A stretch of DNA of 64,000 nt from Euglena gracilis (taxonomy: Eukaryota > Euglenida > Euglenophyceae > Euglenales). Position 1 is the stretch's first letter. Each line of letters opens with the position of its first letter. A program made the position numbers and the translations under genes. Below, in pieces: positions 21,586 through 32,275 of the stretch. The notes beneath the pieces were generated by a model. That model was not told where the DNA came from and did not search any database. It worked only from the letters and a program-made list of their open reading frames with translations. The DNA is taken from positions 7,900,584 to 7,964,583 of the forward strand of contig CP154956.1 of the NCBI GenBank assembly GCA_039621445.1, given 5' to 3'.

Positions 21586-23224
21586 TCACCTGCCTTTATC
21601 GGCTGGACGTTCGCGGACCTCACGCCAGTAGTCGTGTTGGGGGTCCCCTAATGGGTCCTCAACCAACTCCAGTTGGCGTGGGGAACGCGGCGGAGCTGAT
21701 TCACTCCGAATGGTGTTGAGCTCCGGATCGTTGACATCAAAGGAAGGGGTCTCCCAGTCCTTGATCCAATTCTCCGGCAGCTTCTCCCTGGTACGTTCAG
21801 CATGCTGCTGAAGATACCGTTGGAGCTGCTCCCAGAAAATTCTGGGCAGCATCACCGGCCAGATGATGTAATTCATCCGGGGGTGATTCGCAGGCACCTG
21901 CGGGGGCATCCCCGGGGTCTGCTGGGTTGGATGGGTGCCTACCCAGTCCATATCATGCCAGATGCAGGTGGGGGAGGTGTGTGACACGGATTTGGCGGTC
22001 CCAAACAACAAGGCAATACCTCGTTGTAGGAGCACTTGATGTACGGTCGCGCATTGCGATCCGCAACCAAGTGTATGGTTACGTGAAATCGGGATTAGTG
22101 TTGGTATTTGGACTAGACATCCACAATCGAAATCTGGCTGGGCGGAAATTCTCCTACAGTGCACACATTGGAAGGAAGTGTCGGAGTAGTGGTCCTGGTC
22201 GCGCATGTTGGTCTGGTGGGTGTGTGTGTAAAAGTTGGGATGCGCTGTTGTAGCTGCTGGGGGGTGTACAGATGTATCTGAAAGCGATACATCTGGTGGA
22301 AAACGGGGTATTGATGCAGCTGGGCGACTACTCGACACCGTACGTACTTCAGGCCTTTGGGCTTTCGTCTTGTAACCCAGTGGAACGAGGGGGGTACCGC
22401 TACTCGCTTGCCCTGCCTCATGGGGAACGGAAGTTGGTGTGTCAATGGGCAGGGGGTGAACTTTCTCTGTAGACCCGGTGTGGAAAACGTTGGTTGGTGT
22501 GGTTGGTAACGGGGTAAAAGTTTTCGAAAACGGTGTGGAAAAATTGGTGGCTATCGCGGTTGACGCCACAGGTGATGAGGGTTTGGGGGGCAATGAAGAG
22601 AATGGTGACGTGCGCAAACTGTGGGAGTGGCAATCCACTACCAGCCGGTGCTGACGTAAAAAGGGGTATCCCAGAATTAAGTCAGAACCATGGATTCCGG
22701 ATTCATATCCCCAGGTATCCGAAAAATTTTGCGGTTGGGGAGGGTGTGAGTGGTGCTTGGGGATGAGGGGTAGGACAATGTCCAAAAAGCATCCCAAGTC
22801 ACCACCGCACATGGGGGTGTTGTCAGCCGTCGTAATTTTGATCGGCTTCTTGGCTTTCACCAAGAGGGGGGTTGGTATCAACCCGAACCGAAAAAGTAAT
22901 GCAATGCGACAACCAGTGTCAATGAGAATTTTGACTTTTGCACAAAATTTTTTAATTTTGATTTCTGCTTGGACCAAAAGTTCCATGGGGGGTAAGCAAA
23001 GTGAAGGGTCTGGCGAAAATGCGTTTTCTTGCCAGCTTTCCCATGAACCCTTTCCTACTTTGCACAACATTCCGAGCGGAAAGTTGGAGTGGGGGGTGGG
23101 GGACCCGAAAATTTTCCGGGTACCGACCAGAAAGGCAGATGGGCAGGGGGGGGCAGGGTTGATCAGGTCCTACCTCCATCTGTTCATCAGCCCAGAGGTC
23201 CGTGCCCTCGGACCTCGGGCTCCC
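21586..23224 (-). CDS. Copy 2 protease fused by deletion to the ORF3 C-terminus
   Basis: Open from about 23070 to 21586 (about 490 codons). Protease active site: AKVKILIDTGCRIALLFRFG, with DTG, then GSDLILGYPFLRQHRLVVDC at the fold end. A Ser/Thr/Pro-rich linker follows, with a small Cys cluster (CVHCRRISAQPDFDCGC). At about 21930 the frame passes from Pol linker (WVGTHPTQ) into ORF3 sequence (TPGMPPQVPANHPRMNYIIW) and ends RPADKGR. RT, RNase H, integrase and most of ORF3 are missing. The stretch from the gag stop (23225) to about 23070 is in another frame because of a small indel. Product function beyond protease is unknown. Confidence 0.75.
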
Positions 23225-23227
23225 CTA
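23189..23227 (-). promoter_or_regulatory. Gag UAG stop with downstream hairpin (copy 2)
   Basis: UAG at 23225-23227, spacer GGG, then a hairpin at 23189-23221: AGCCC and AGGTCCG pair with CGGACCT and GGGCT around loop AGGGCA. The arrangement is identical to copies 3 and 4. Confidence 0.7.
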
Positions 23228-26200
23228 CTCCAGGTCCGAACCGGCCGAATAGCCGGCTATGGGCCTTTTAGAGGTATAAACGGATTTCAACGTGCGCACC
23301 GCCATGCGGGCCTCGTCGAAATCGGTATCCGTGGTCTCATCCCCCTCCCTGCCCGAAGCCGGGGTGTCATCCTCCAAACAAGATGTCTTGAAACCGACTT
23401 TATGGCGGTTGGAGGAGTGATCCTTGTCACCGCGATTCATACCGCGATGACGTTGGCCAGGGCGGGGAGAACGAGAACGCGGACATTTGGATGAGGGGTG
23501 ATCACTCGATGCACAAAGCGAACACCGAGATTTGTGTCGCGAAAGTGGATAACGGGGGGATTGGTTTCCCGATTTCCCGTCAAACCGTCGTGGTGACCGG
23601 GTATCCCGTCGACCATGACCGGTGTATCGGGGTATTCCCGATGAGGATCGCGAAGAAGATGATCCGCTTCGCGAACGCGATCGCGATGTCTCGCGATGAG
23701 AATCACGCTTCTTGGCCGGGGCACCGGGTGACCTACCCCGAGGGGTACCGTGTTTCCGCTCATCGCGGAACGGGATCCGGGGGCTAATACCACCGGAACG
23801 GGGACCCGATGACCGTGAATTGCCCGATTGGCGTGAAAACGCGGAGGAACCCGAACCTCATGATGAGGTCGAGCCTCGCGGACTTTGAATACGCTTACGC
23901 GCTTCAGGATTAGGACATTCCCGAGACATATGTCCCGATTTGTTGCACAAAAAGCACACTTTATCCGTGGCTTGGTCCAAAGAACGCGGGTATCGCGTTT
24001 TCGATCCCGTGTTGGGTGAGGTGGGTGAAACCGGTGATTTTTGCAATGTGTTCACCGAACCAGCCGGTAATCCAGCGGTTGGGTGTGCGGTATACGCGGA
24101 TTGAATCTGACCAAGAAGCTGTGATAGCTTCAATTGCTTGGAAACGTAGTTCCAGCGTTGGTCAAGAGTCATTGCATTACCCGCCAACTCCTCACGATGG
24201 ATATCCTTGATGAGGCTAGGCGTGAAATGCATGAGAACAGCGTCAAACTGTTCGCGCATTTGCTTTTCACTGAGTTCATCCACCTCAGCGGCAAGTCCCA
24301 ACCAATTTGGCATACCAAAGGTCAATGGACTTCCACTTGCGATCGGGTGGGGCGCATTGCCGCCACTTGGTCTCCAGGGTAATCCTAGCGACCAAACTTG
24401 AACTGGTGGAAGCGTATTGCTCCACCAGGTCATCAAAGGAACTCGGTAGCCGAATCATCCGAGTTGTCGCGCGCGCTCCTTCTCATTCTTCCCGAAAAGA
24501 GGGAAGAATAGAAACCGAGGGATTATGAGGCGAATAATTAGGTGGTTTTAAAAAGGTTGGTTTGACATTTTATTTTTTTATTATTAAGGGGGGGGGGGGG
24601 GGGAGGGGGAATACACGGAAGAAAATAATGAAAGGGAGCGCGCGCGCTCCTTCTCATCCCTAGGGAGGCAATCGATGAATTCCATCTTGATTACCTCCGG
24701 GTTTGTGTCCTGGGTTGGCCCTTTCAATGCCCAGTAGTACTCCCAGTCCCGGAAAAACTGTCTCCATATGGTTGGATCACCTTCCCACTGGGGTTTCACC
24801 TTATTCGCGATTGCGATGGTGCCCTTGAAGTCTTTCTGAAAAACCCGTTGGCCCTCGGTGGTATTCCGTGGATTCGGGCCCGGGTACGCTCGAGCGCCAA
24901 GCGTACCCTTTCCGGATTCTTGTCGGAATCGCGAAATTTCTGGTGAAGGTGAATCCTGGTACCGGAAATCCGGTCGCAAACCCTGTTGGTCACCCGTAAT
25001 AGGGGGATTCTCCGGTGTGGGGGTATGTCGCGCATGCAAAATATGACCCACTCCCGGTGTACGGGTTTGGCTCATTCCACGCACAAGCATGGAGTGATGG
25101 ATTTCTTGATGGAGGCTTGGCGGAATCGCCATGTTTTCCGCAAATTCGTTTCCCGTAATGGGAAATTCATCCGAAAACTGGGTTTGGGTTGTGGACAAGG
25201 CCAATGGTGGCACAATTCGCGAAATCGCGGATTGTGACACTCAGGACACGGGTGGTGGTGGTGCATGTGCACCCAGAGCCGGGTTATGGGAACGCGACTC
25301 TGGAACATTTGGCGCATCTTCGGCAATGCATACTGCCGAATTGCGGTGTGAAACCCGCTGTTGGTTGGACACATTATCCAAACCCACAGACAAGTCATGC
25401 ACACTTTGCTCCAAATGCTCAACGAGTTGGAGTTGGCCGCCAATACGGTCAACTTCCTCCTCCGAAGCGCGAATACGCTTGCGGTAACGGGAAAAGTCAT
25501 CCAAGTGCGGAATCCTTTCGGAAATTCCGGTAACATCTTAGACAAGTTTCCCGTGAGACTTATCTAATAATTGGAGTTGTCCCATTAATGCTTTTACAGC
25601 ATTTGAGAGAATCTGCAAAGGTGATGTCACCTTGGTTGGTGTGGTGGTGGGTGCAACCGGTGCAGGGTTATCCGAGAACGCGGTTGTGGTACCCACGGGC
25701 AAATTTCCGGGGTGTGGCTTATCCAACAACGCGGAAATTCGCTCATCCAACCTGGTAATATCACTTTGCGTGGATCGGGCATTCCGATTCACCGATTCCT
25801 CAAGCCGTAATAGTTGCAGAAATCTTGCAAGGTTTCCTGATTGTTAGTGAGCACTTTGTCATAAAATGCCTTGAAATCAGGGTTCCCGGTAATCCGAGAA
25901 ATGGAACCTGCCGGTAGAGACTGCATTTCCGTTACTTTGGTAGACACCGATGCATACCGGGTCTGGAGTTCCCCAATAGCAGTCTGAATACCGCTAATGT
26001 CCGGAACTCGGTGGGAAAGTGCAGAATAGCTTTGTAGCAAACCCGCAATGGCCGAGTTAATCCCGCCAATGTCGGACTGCAACTGCAACTGCAGGGAATC
26101 TTGCCGTTGTGCCATTTCCGCGACTTTCGCGCTCAGATTGGATAATCCAACCTGAATCGCGTCACAATAGCAGGTTTTCTGCTCCAAACGGGAAAGTCGC

Positions 26201-27372
26201 TCCTCCAACTGCCGCACATACGTGTGGGGAGCAAAATTCTCGTTGGCTTGTGACTGGAATTGCCGAAACTTTTCCATTTCATCGCACAACTGCATAATGC
26301 GGTGTTGCGATTCATGGAAAGTTGCGGACAATGTGGTGAAATGGTCCATAGACACAAATCCACCACTGCTGGATGTTGCAGACGAGGAATCTCGTGCATG
26401 CAACTGTTGTTGCAAGTGCAACAACGCGGATGAACGGGACTCCATTTGTCCCGATAACCGTTGTAGTGAGTCATGCAAGTGCAGAAACTTGGAGTCATTC
26501 CGCGTTTCCGCTTCATGCATGCATTCACTAATTTGCCGGAAGTTTTGCGGGAGTTGTTGGCACATTTTGTCAAAGGTTTCCCGAAGGTTTGCAAGGTCAA
26601 TACCCGCACTTTCGAAATTCCTCTGGCAATATTTGCCAACTTCCTGCAAGTAATTCCAGCAGAATTCCAGCTTGGTGAAGACATGTTTTTGGTTGTCCTC
26701 ATCAAACTGAAGCACTTTGTTTAGTGCGGTTGCACAATCTGCAACGCATTGTTGCACATGGTTGAACTGCCTCGCAAGGGGGTGATCCCCTGGAAGCCGA
26801 GCAACGATATCCTGCACATCCTCAGCGATAAGAAGCTCCCCAGTGCCCTTCCCATAGCCATCCATGGGTTGGGACGTACCGGAGAATTCCGGTACCACTA
26901 GGCGAGTCTCCGGTTGCCATGGTAGTGCGGGATAGCACCCAAGATCGGGTGGTGGTGGCAAAGCTCTGTAAGGGCTTGCCAGTGGAAGAACGGGTGGTGG
27001 TTGAAAGAAACACGGGGTTTCCGACCCACCATCACCAGAGAAGCCCGGTGGCGGAATCACCACGGGTCTCTCCGGTGTGTGCAGCTGCACCATTGCCGTA
27101 GACAGGGGCGAATACCCCCGTTGTGGCAAGGTGAGTTCGGAAGAGGCCGCATTAGCCTCTGAAGCCAATGATGTGGAGGGCTCATCGCCGACCACTGTCA
27201 ATGATGACAAGTGTTGCAATTGTGAAAATTGAATCAATTGTGCCTCATCGGCGTGGGAACTGGAAGCACTTTCACATAAAAGCTTCCAATCCCCATTTTC
27301 TTGGTCAATGTCTTGCAATGATGCCTGTAAAAAGGCATAATTGAATTGATGGTTGGGGCCTGTGCTTTGCAT
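23225..27372 (-). pseudogene. Gag pseudogene of F1 copy 2
   Basis: Starts at ATG 27372 (MQSTGPNHQFN). The first 528 codons are open, with ETPCFFQPPP (about 27030) and a long coiled-coil-prone region (RQLEERLSRLEQK, SALSHRVPDISGIQTAIGEL). A frameshift near 25810 and further breaks follow. The capsid-like region (WRQFFRDWEYYWALKGPTQD) is interrupted at 24487-24638 by a 152-bp insertion. Then come CCHC1 (CFLCNKSGHMSREC, about 23920-23960), an Arg/Ser-rich segment in another frame, and the C-terminus CLEDDTPASGREGDETTDTD to SDLE and UAG. A DNA-binding-type knuckle pair around an RS linker is typical of this family only. The protein cannot be made intact. Confidence 0.85.
24468..24657. mobile_element. 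152-bp insertion flanked by 19-bp direct repeats in copy 2 gag
   Basis: CGCGCGCGCTCCTTCTCAT occurs at 24468-24486 and at 24639-24657. The 152 bp between are AT-rich with a G16 run (24588-24603) and are absent from copies 1, 3 and 4. One end is a small hairpin, CTTCCC/GGGAAG. Long duplications of this sort suggest target-primed reverse transcription or end-filling repair. Confidence 0.65.
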
Positions 27373-27658
27373 GTTTCTGATGACAAAAACAGCAAAAACC
27401 CACAAAACTAAGCAGTTGTGCTGGCACCAGAGGGGCTGTAACGGGTAATACCGTACAGAACCTTCCGGAGCCTGCTCGTCTGCTTAGACGTTGACTAGAA
27501 GCCGGGAGCTGACGCTGCAACCGTGTAATAACGGTGCAGGGGCTCTCCGCTGCCAATCAGCGTAGGATCGAACCAATCTGCTACCAAGTGTAATACTTGA
27601 TAGCGTTTCTTTCTGTATGGGCTGTATGTGTAGGATCGTAACCTACTCTGCTACCAAG
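27373..27658 (-). promoter_or_regulatory. Copy 2 leader with two primer-binding sites
   Basis: PBS 1 (TGG at 27656, reading down) lies 2 nt inside the LTR. A second ACACTTGGTAGCAGA has TGG at 27586 and is followed by TTGGTTCGATCC, extending similarity into the tRNA T-arm. The rest of the leader matches positions 1-110. Confidence 0.75.
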
Positions 27659-27964
27659 TGTACGTCTGATTCCCAATTCCCCTTTCCCAATTCCCAAAAG
27701 CCTTCGCTTTCGCCTTGGCGCACCTACTTGGGAACTGGAAATCAGAGTAACAGAAAATCCCTTTTCCCACTTCCCAAGAAGCAAAGCACGGAGCAATGCA
27801 GGGAGGACGGACTGGATAACCAAGTCCGGTCCGGAGAAAAGGAAAGACAAAACAGAATACCACCTGTGGAGAGAGAAGGGGCACCCATTAGGAAATCCTA
27901 ATAGGATCTGCTTCCATCCTAACTTCCTCAACGGAAGGGGACAGAAGCATACGCCTGGTACACA
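27659..27964 (-). repeat. Copy 2 5' LTR
   Basis: 306 bp, the partner of 20457-20762. One A/G difference was seen near the 5' third. Confidence 0.9.
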
Positions 27965-27971
27965 GGAACAG

Positions 27972-29055
27972 AGAGACTTAAGATGCATTGCTGTTTAAGT
28001 ATCGTTAGTGATGGGCGGAGGGGTGGTATCTCTGAGGTAAAGCTTTAAAAAAAATTTGTAGAGGAACTAGCAAAAGATGAACAGGTGGCCGGTGATGGGA
28101 CGAAATTGAAAAGAAAAGAAAAGAAAATGCAGCGGTGGGGATGACGCTGCAGCGTCTGTAGTAACAATGATGCTGCAGATGTGTGTTGAGACTGCAGCAT
28201 GGTATGGCCATCTATGGCTTATATAGCTCTGGTGTGGCGCGGGATCCCTGTACGAGACAGCATATATAGTGCAAAAAGGTTGTGCATTTTTTTGGGGGGG
28301 GTAACTGCTAATGAGAGTGAGTATCATTATGGGTTTGTTGATGATACCACGATTACACGATAGAGTTATAAACCTTGCTACCAATGTGAGATGGGGATGG
28401 GTGCTCTGCGAATCCTGACCGACTGTCGCAGGCCCTCCCGCTGAAGCCAACCTCTGGAGGGGGGAGGGTTTGAATTCCAATAACAAGTAAGGGGTCGGGC
28501 TAAATTCCAATGGGTTTGGGAGGGTTTAAAAGATTATTAGATCAATTTAGGAGCACTCTGGTGTGAAAGGCATCAGCAGAAAAAGAGAAGTGCTATTGCT
28601 TTTTGTCCCCCAATATGTGGTTCCTGGCCTCAAATTCCACCCTCATCCCAAAAGGTTGTCTTGTTCCACCAGGGGTCTGTTTTTTTTTTTGGTGGCGTCT
28701 GGATTGCCAACTATCCACACAGCACATCTGCCATCACACAGCCATCCTCACACCCATACTAACCACCGCCCGAAATCAAAACAGCCAGGTGCACAGTAAC
28801 CACTCTCCGCTTCGTCATACACCACCACCTCACAGCAAATTGAACTTCCCATGGGGAACACAACTACACAACCACAGCTGCAGCCAACTCGTCTGCCAGT
28901 CTGCCCCATAATCAGATGGCTTCAAAGTGTGCACAGGAGAGAAGAGGTGCGTCTCACGGATGATTCAAAACTTTCTAAATCTGGGCGGATGCTTATTCAA
29001 GTTGATCTTGCCAGTTCGTCCAAAATGGGGATGTCAGGTTGTGCATTCTCGTAGT
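27972..29055. other. Unassigned region
   Basis: About 1.1 kb of mixed composition with AAAAG repeats (28105-28125), a G9 run (28293-28301) and a T12 tract (28680-28691). I recognise no gene or element; part may be the 3' end of the LINE. Confidence 0.3.
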
Positions 29056-30439
29056 CTACACTGTTGACGGGTTGATTCCAGATCGCCAAAATGAACACAT
29101 ACACCGCAGCAGGCTGCGCGCCTCTGTTTGGCAGCCGATGGCAGGTCGTCCACGTCGCGTGACCACCGTTGCCCCAAGGGAACAGCAGCAGAGACCCGCA
29201 AGGTTGACAATTAATCCTTCCACCGCTGGAAGAGCTCGAACCATGCTCGCGGTGCTGCCGGGTCGGGGGGGGTCAATTTGCACAGGCCATCGTAGATTGT
29301 GGTTGCCCCGGAGCCCCGCGCCCAGGGATCCCACGATGTCGCGCGGGATCATGTTGGCTTGCAGCACGTCATCCCTCTCCACCAGGCGGCAAAAATGGCA
29401 GGAGAAGCCAACCACGAGGGAGGACTCCGAGTCACCAGCCGTGGACGGGAACGGCATGCCCTTGTCCACCTCCCACAGCAGAAGGAGGGCCATGCTGGGC
29501 AGCCCCTCCTCAAACGGCGCCGCCCGCAGGTGGGGGTGGTACCACAGCCAGGCAGCGAGTCCCTTGTCGACGTCCTCCATCGAGGGGGCAAGCCGCAGAA
29601 CCGGGCAAGCAGCAGCCTCCTGCTCAGCGCGGTGGCGCCAGCGCCCCTCATTCCGATACAGCTTGGGGGTCCGGTTGCACAGCCAGCGACCGCCGGCCAC
29701 GGAGAGGCGCTGCAGAGCCGGGGTGAGGTCTGGGCAGCCCACCAGGTTGGCGAGTGCTTAGCTGAAGCCGGTGAGCCGATTCGAGGCGGACGACCCCAGG
29801 GTCTTCATGTAGGGCTTGCCGGTGCACTCCTCGAAGAGGTCGCAGAAGGCCTGGGGTCTGCAGCCCGAGCAGCTCCACCAGGTGGGAGGAGAGCCATCGC
29901 CGCTGGGGGGCTCCCGCACGGCAGGGCGTGCGCTGTTGCCATGGCAGGTGGGGTAGCCATTGAGCGCTGCTGCTCCTCCAGGCGTTGCAGATCGGTAATG
30001 GAGAGCTGATGAAGATAATGAGGCAGCTGTTGGCGTGGGGACCGTGGCACTGGGGGCCACTGGGCAGGTGGCCATGATTACGCCCCACCGCCTCAGCACC
30101 TCAACTGTACGCTCGGTCAGCAGCAGGTGGGTGAAGCGCGCCTTGTCATTGTCCTGCACTGGTGTTGCCACAAGGGTGGTGGCCGGGATCAGGTGGTTCA
30201 GTGGCGGCCGACAGCGAGTTCCCCGCAGCACAAGCATGGCGGAAAGGTGACGCCGCCGATGCCGTGCCGCGCAAGGCGCTCCCGAGTGGCCAGGCAGCCA
30301 CACTGCACATGGGCCACCCATTTGATCACCCGAGGCGCCACCCGATGGACGAAGTCGCCCAGCTGGGCCACCAGACGCCTGATGATGCCGGTGGAGGCGG
30401 ACGAGTGGAAGTCGATCTCGGGCTGAGGCACAGGCGCGG

Positions 30440-31010
30440 GCCCTTAGAGGACCAGAGTCGCTGGCAGCACAGCCACCAGGCAGAGGCGAGGGACTTCGAC
30501 ACGGACAGGACAGTCTTGCCCTGAGCATCCAGCAGGATCACCGGATCGCCTGAAAGGCCCAGCAAGGGTAAGTCCTCCAGTGGCAGCAGGCACAATGAAG
30601 AGGGCCCCACTGCGGCCCGCTTGGCCAGTTTGTCGCCGTTGCCGAGCGCCTTGGGCTGGGCTTGCTGCGGTCCGCGGTCGACATGTGCCCGCACCATCTC
30701 GAAAGTGTGGCGGAAGACGCAAGGCTGCGATGCCAGGAGGACCCAACGGACCTCTACACGATCAGGGCAGTTGAGATGGCGAGCTTCCGACATGGAATGC
30801 CAGCCTGCAGCAGTTGGTGGGCGGACAGCGAGTCGGTGAGGATGTGCACCCGCTGCAGCCCCAGTGCCTGTTCCAGGGCGACGAGCTCACACTGCGTACT
30901 GCTGTGGGGGTCCAAGACACGCATCAGGAGGGTCTCCTCATCATGGGGGCGCCACACAGCAGCGCCACCACCGCAGGTCATCACTGAGCCGTCGGTGTAG
31001 AGGACCTCTG
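30440..31010 (-). pseudogene. LINE RNase H domain
   Basis: EVLYTDGSVMTCGGGAAVW (first Asp), STQCELVALEQALGLQRVHI (Glu), LTDSLSAHQLLQAG (second Asp). After a TAG and a frame change, MVRAHVDRGPQQAQPKALGN and GDKLAKRAA supply the His and last Asp. The four catalytic positions are recognisable but split over two frames. RNase H downstream of RT is found in some LINE clades. Confidence 0.75.
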
Positions 31011-31490
31011 GATGTTAGTCTGCCAGGTCGTCAGGCCGCAAGAGGATGTCAGCTGCCAGCTGTGGTTCCGGTGTCAAGCTGGGCCAAATGGAAGATCATG
31101 TGCACAGTGGGTTGCGTTGCACCCGCCAGCCGACTGCCGCCAAGGCGAGGCGTAGTGCCACAGAAGGATTGCAGGACAGGCCACAGCTCGGTGGATGAGA
31201 CCCGCGATGCCGGGGCTGTTAGCCAGGAGGTGGAGCCAGCGGAGTTGTTGGGAGCGGGTGTAGGCCCATCGGGTGTGGTGGCGACGTGTCCCCCAGTGGC
31301 CAGCTGAAAGCCACCTCTGGTTTGACCCACGCGTTCAGCTCCAATGGCGCTTTGGTGGTGATGGTGGACTTGGCGGCAGACCTGCGGGGCCAGAGTGGAA
31401 TTCGCGGTAGAGGGCTTTCGGCAAGACTATAGTCCTCCACAGCGCAGCAGGCCGTTGCAGAGGCCGGAGGCGTTGCGCCGTGCAGAGGGC

Positions 31491-32275
31491 CTACTCCAGC
31501 CGGGGCTGCCTATGCGCTGTGTCGCCGCTGCTGCCCACCAGCCCAAGCTCGATGTCCGCGAGGCGGAAGTCGGAAGCCGTGGAGACTGTGGAGTTCCCCA
31601 CTACGAGAGGGGGATCTGGTCCCAGCGAGGACCAAGCCTGCACCTTGGTCACCTGGACGCCCAGCAGGGCGCACCACTGCAGGTAGCCGTCGATGAGCTT
31701 CTCCATGGCAGGCCGTGATAGGGCAAGGAGCATGAGGTCTTCGGCAAAGCTCACCGAGCTCACTAATAGACCTGCCACCTCCAGCCCCTGGCATTGCACG
31801 GCAGCCCACCGACGAAACACCTTGCAGAGCATGTCCAGACGGTCTGGACTCGCAGGGCAGCCTTGTGCCAGCCCGTTGCAGGCCAGCCACAGCTCGCCCA
31901 GCACAGCTCTGTGGCGGAAGCGACGTCGCACATCGCCATAGAAGGAGGCGAACGTGTCGACGATGTGCTCCGCAACACCAGCCTCCCGCAGCATCCTGAA
32001 CACCGCCCACCATGGCAGGGAGTCGAAGCACTTGGTGAGGTCGAAAGACGCCAGCCAGAGATCCCGCCGCGCTCGCCGCTGATGCTGCAGTACGTCGGCG
32101 ACCACCTGAGTGGCATGGAGAGTGCTACGGCCCGAGCGGAACCCAAACGACGTGTCGGAGAGGAGGGCATGCTGCAGCGGGGCAGCCCACTCTTGCACGA
32201 TGCCCTTTGCCCACAGCCAGTGGAGGTGGCGGGAAATGCAACAATGGTTGGCGGTGCAGTGGCACTGCAGAAATG
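31491..32275 (-). pseudogene. LINE reverse transcriptase domain
   Basis: Copies LINE RNA into DNA at the target. Motifs: SDTSFGFRSGRSTLHATQVV (RT2-like), WLASFDLTKCFDSLPWWAVF (motif A, catalytic Asp), LACNGLAQGCPASPDRLDML (motif B) and SVSFAEDLMLLALSRPAMEK (motif C). Motif C reads FAED where the active box is FADD, so one catalytic Asp is Glu and activity is doubtful. The frame stays open to 31491, beyond motif C into the thumb. The N-terminal part of RT and any endonuclease are absent. Confidence 0.85.

Larger units (their letters stand above)
20457..27964 (-). mobile_element. F1 copy 2: pol-less Ty3-type element with intact ends
   Basis: LTRs 20457-20762 and 27659-27964 are both 306 bp, and I count one difference. 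Flanks are GGAACAG at 20450-20456 and again at 27965-27971, a 7-bp target duplication. Order on the minus strand: LTR, two PBS motifs, gag, UAG and hairpin, protease, a fused ORF3 end, 3' UTR, polypurine tract, LTR. RT, RNase H, integrase and most of ORF3 are deleted. Near-identical LTRs with many gag frameshifts imply it was already defective when it last moved. Confidence 0.9.
29056..32275 (-). mobile_element. Decayed LINE with RT and RNase H, 5' truncated
   Basis: A non-LTR element on the minus strand. RT sequence starts abruptly near 32240 (ISRHLHWLWAKGIVQEW), so the 5' part including the endonuclease is gone. RNase H and a zinc-knuckle-like ending (RLARHGIGG, CLCCGE, about 30210-30260) follow in different frames. 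Positions 29056-29742 hold an open frame of unknown nature (MGCPDLTPALQRLSVAGGRW). The style of the RT resembles LINEs of dinoflagellates. The 3' limit is uncertain and no clear A-tail was seen. Confidence 0.7.

Noticed and set aside
29056-29742. A host gene from the 228-codon open frame
   Set aside because: It lies within LINE-derived sequence, has long frames on the other strand too, and shows no recognisable domain.
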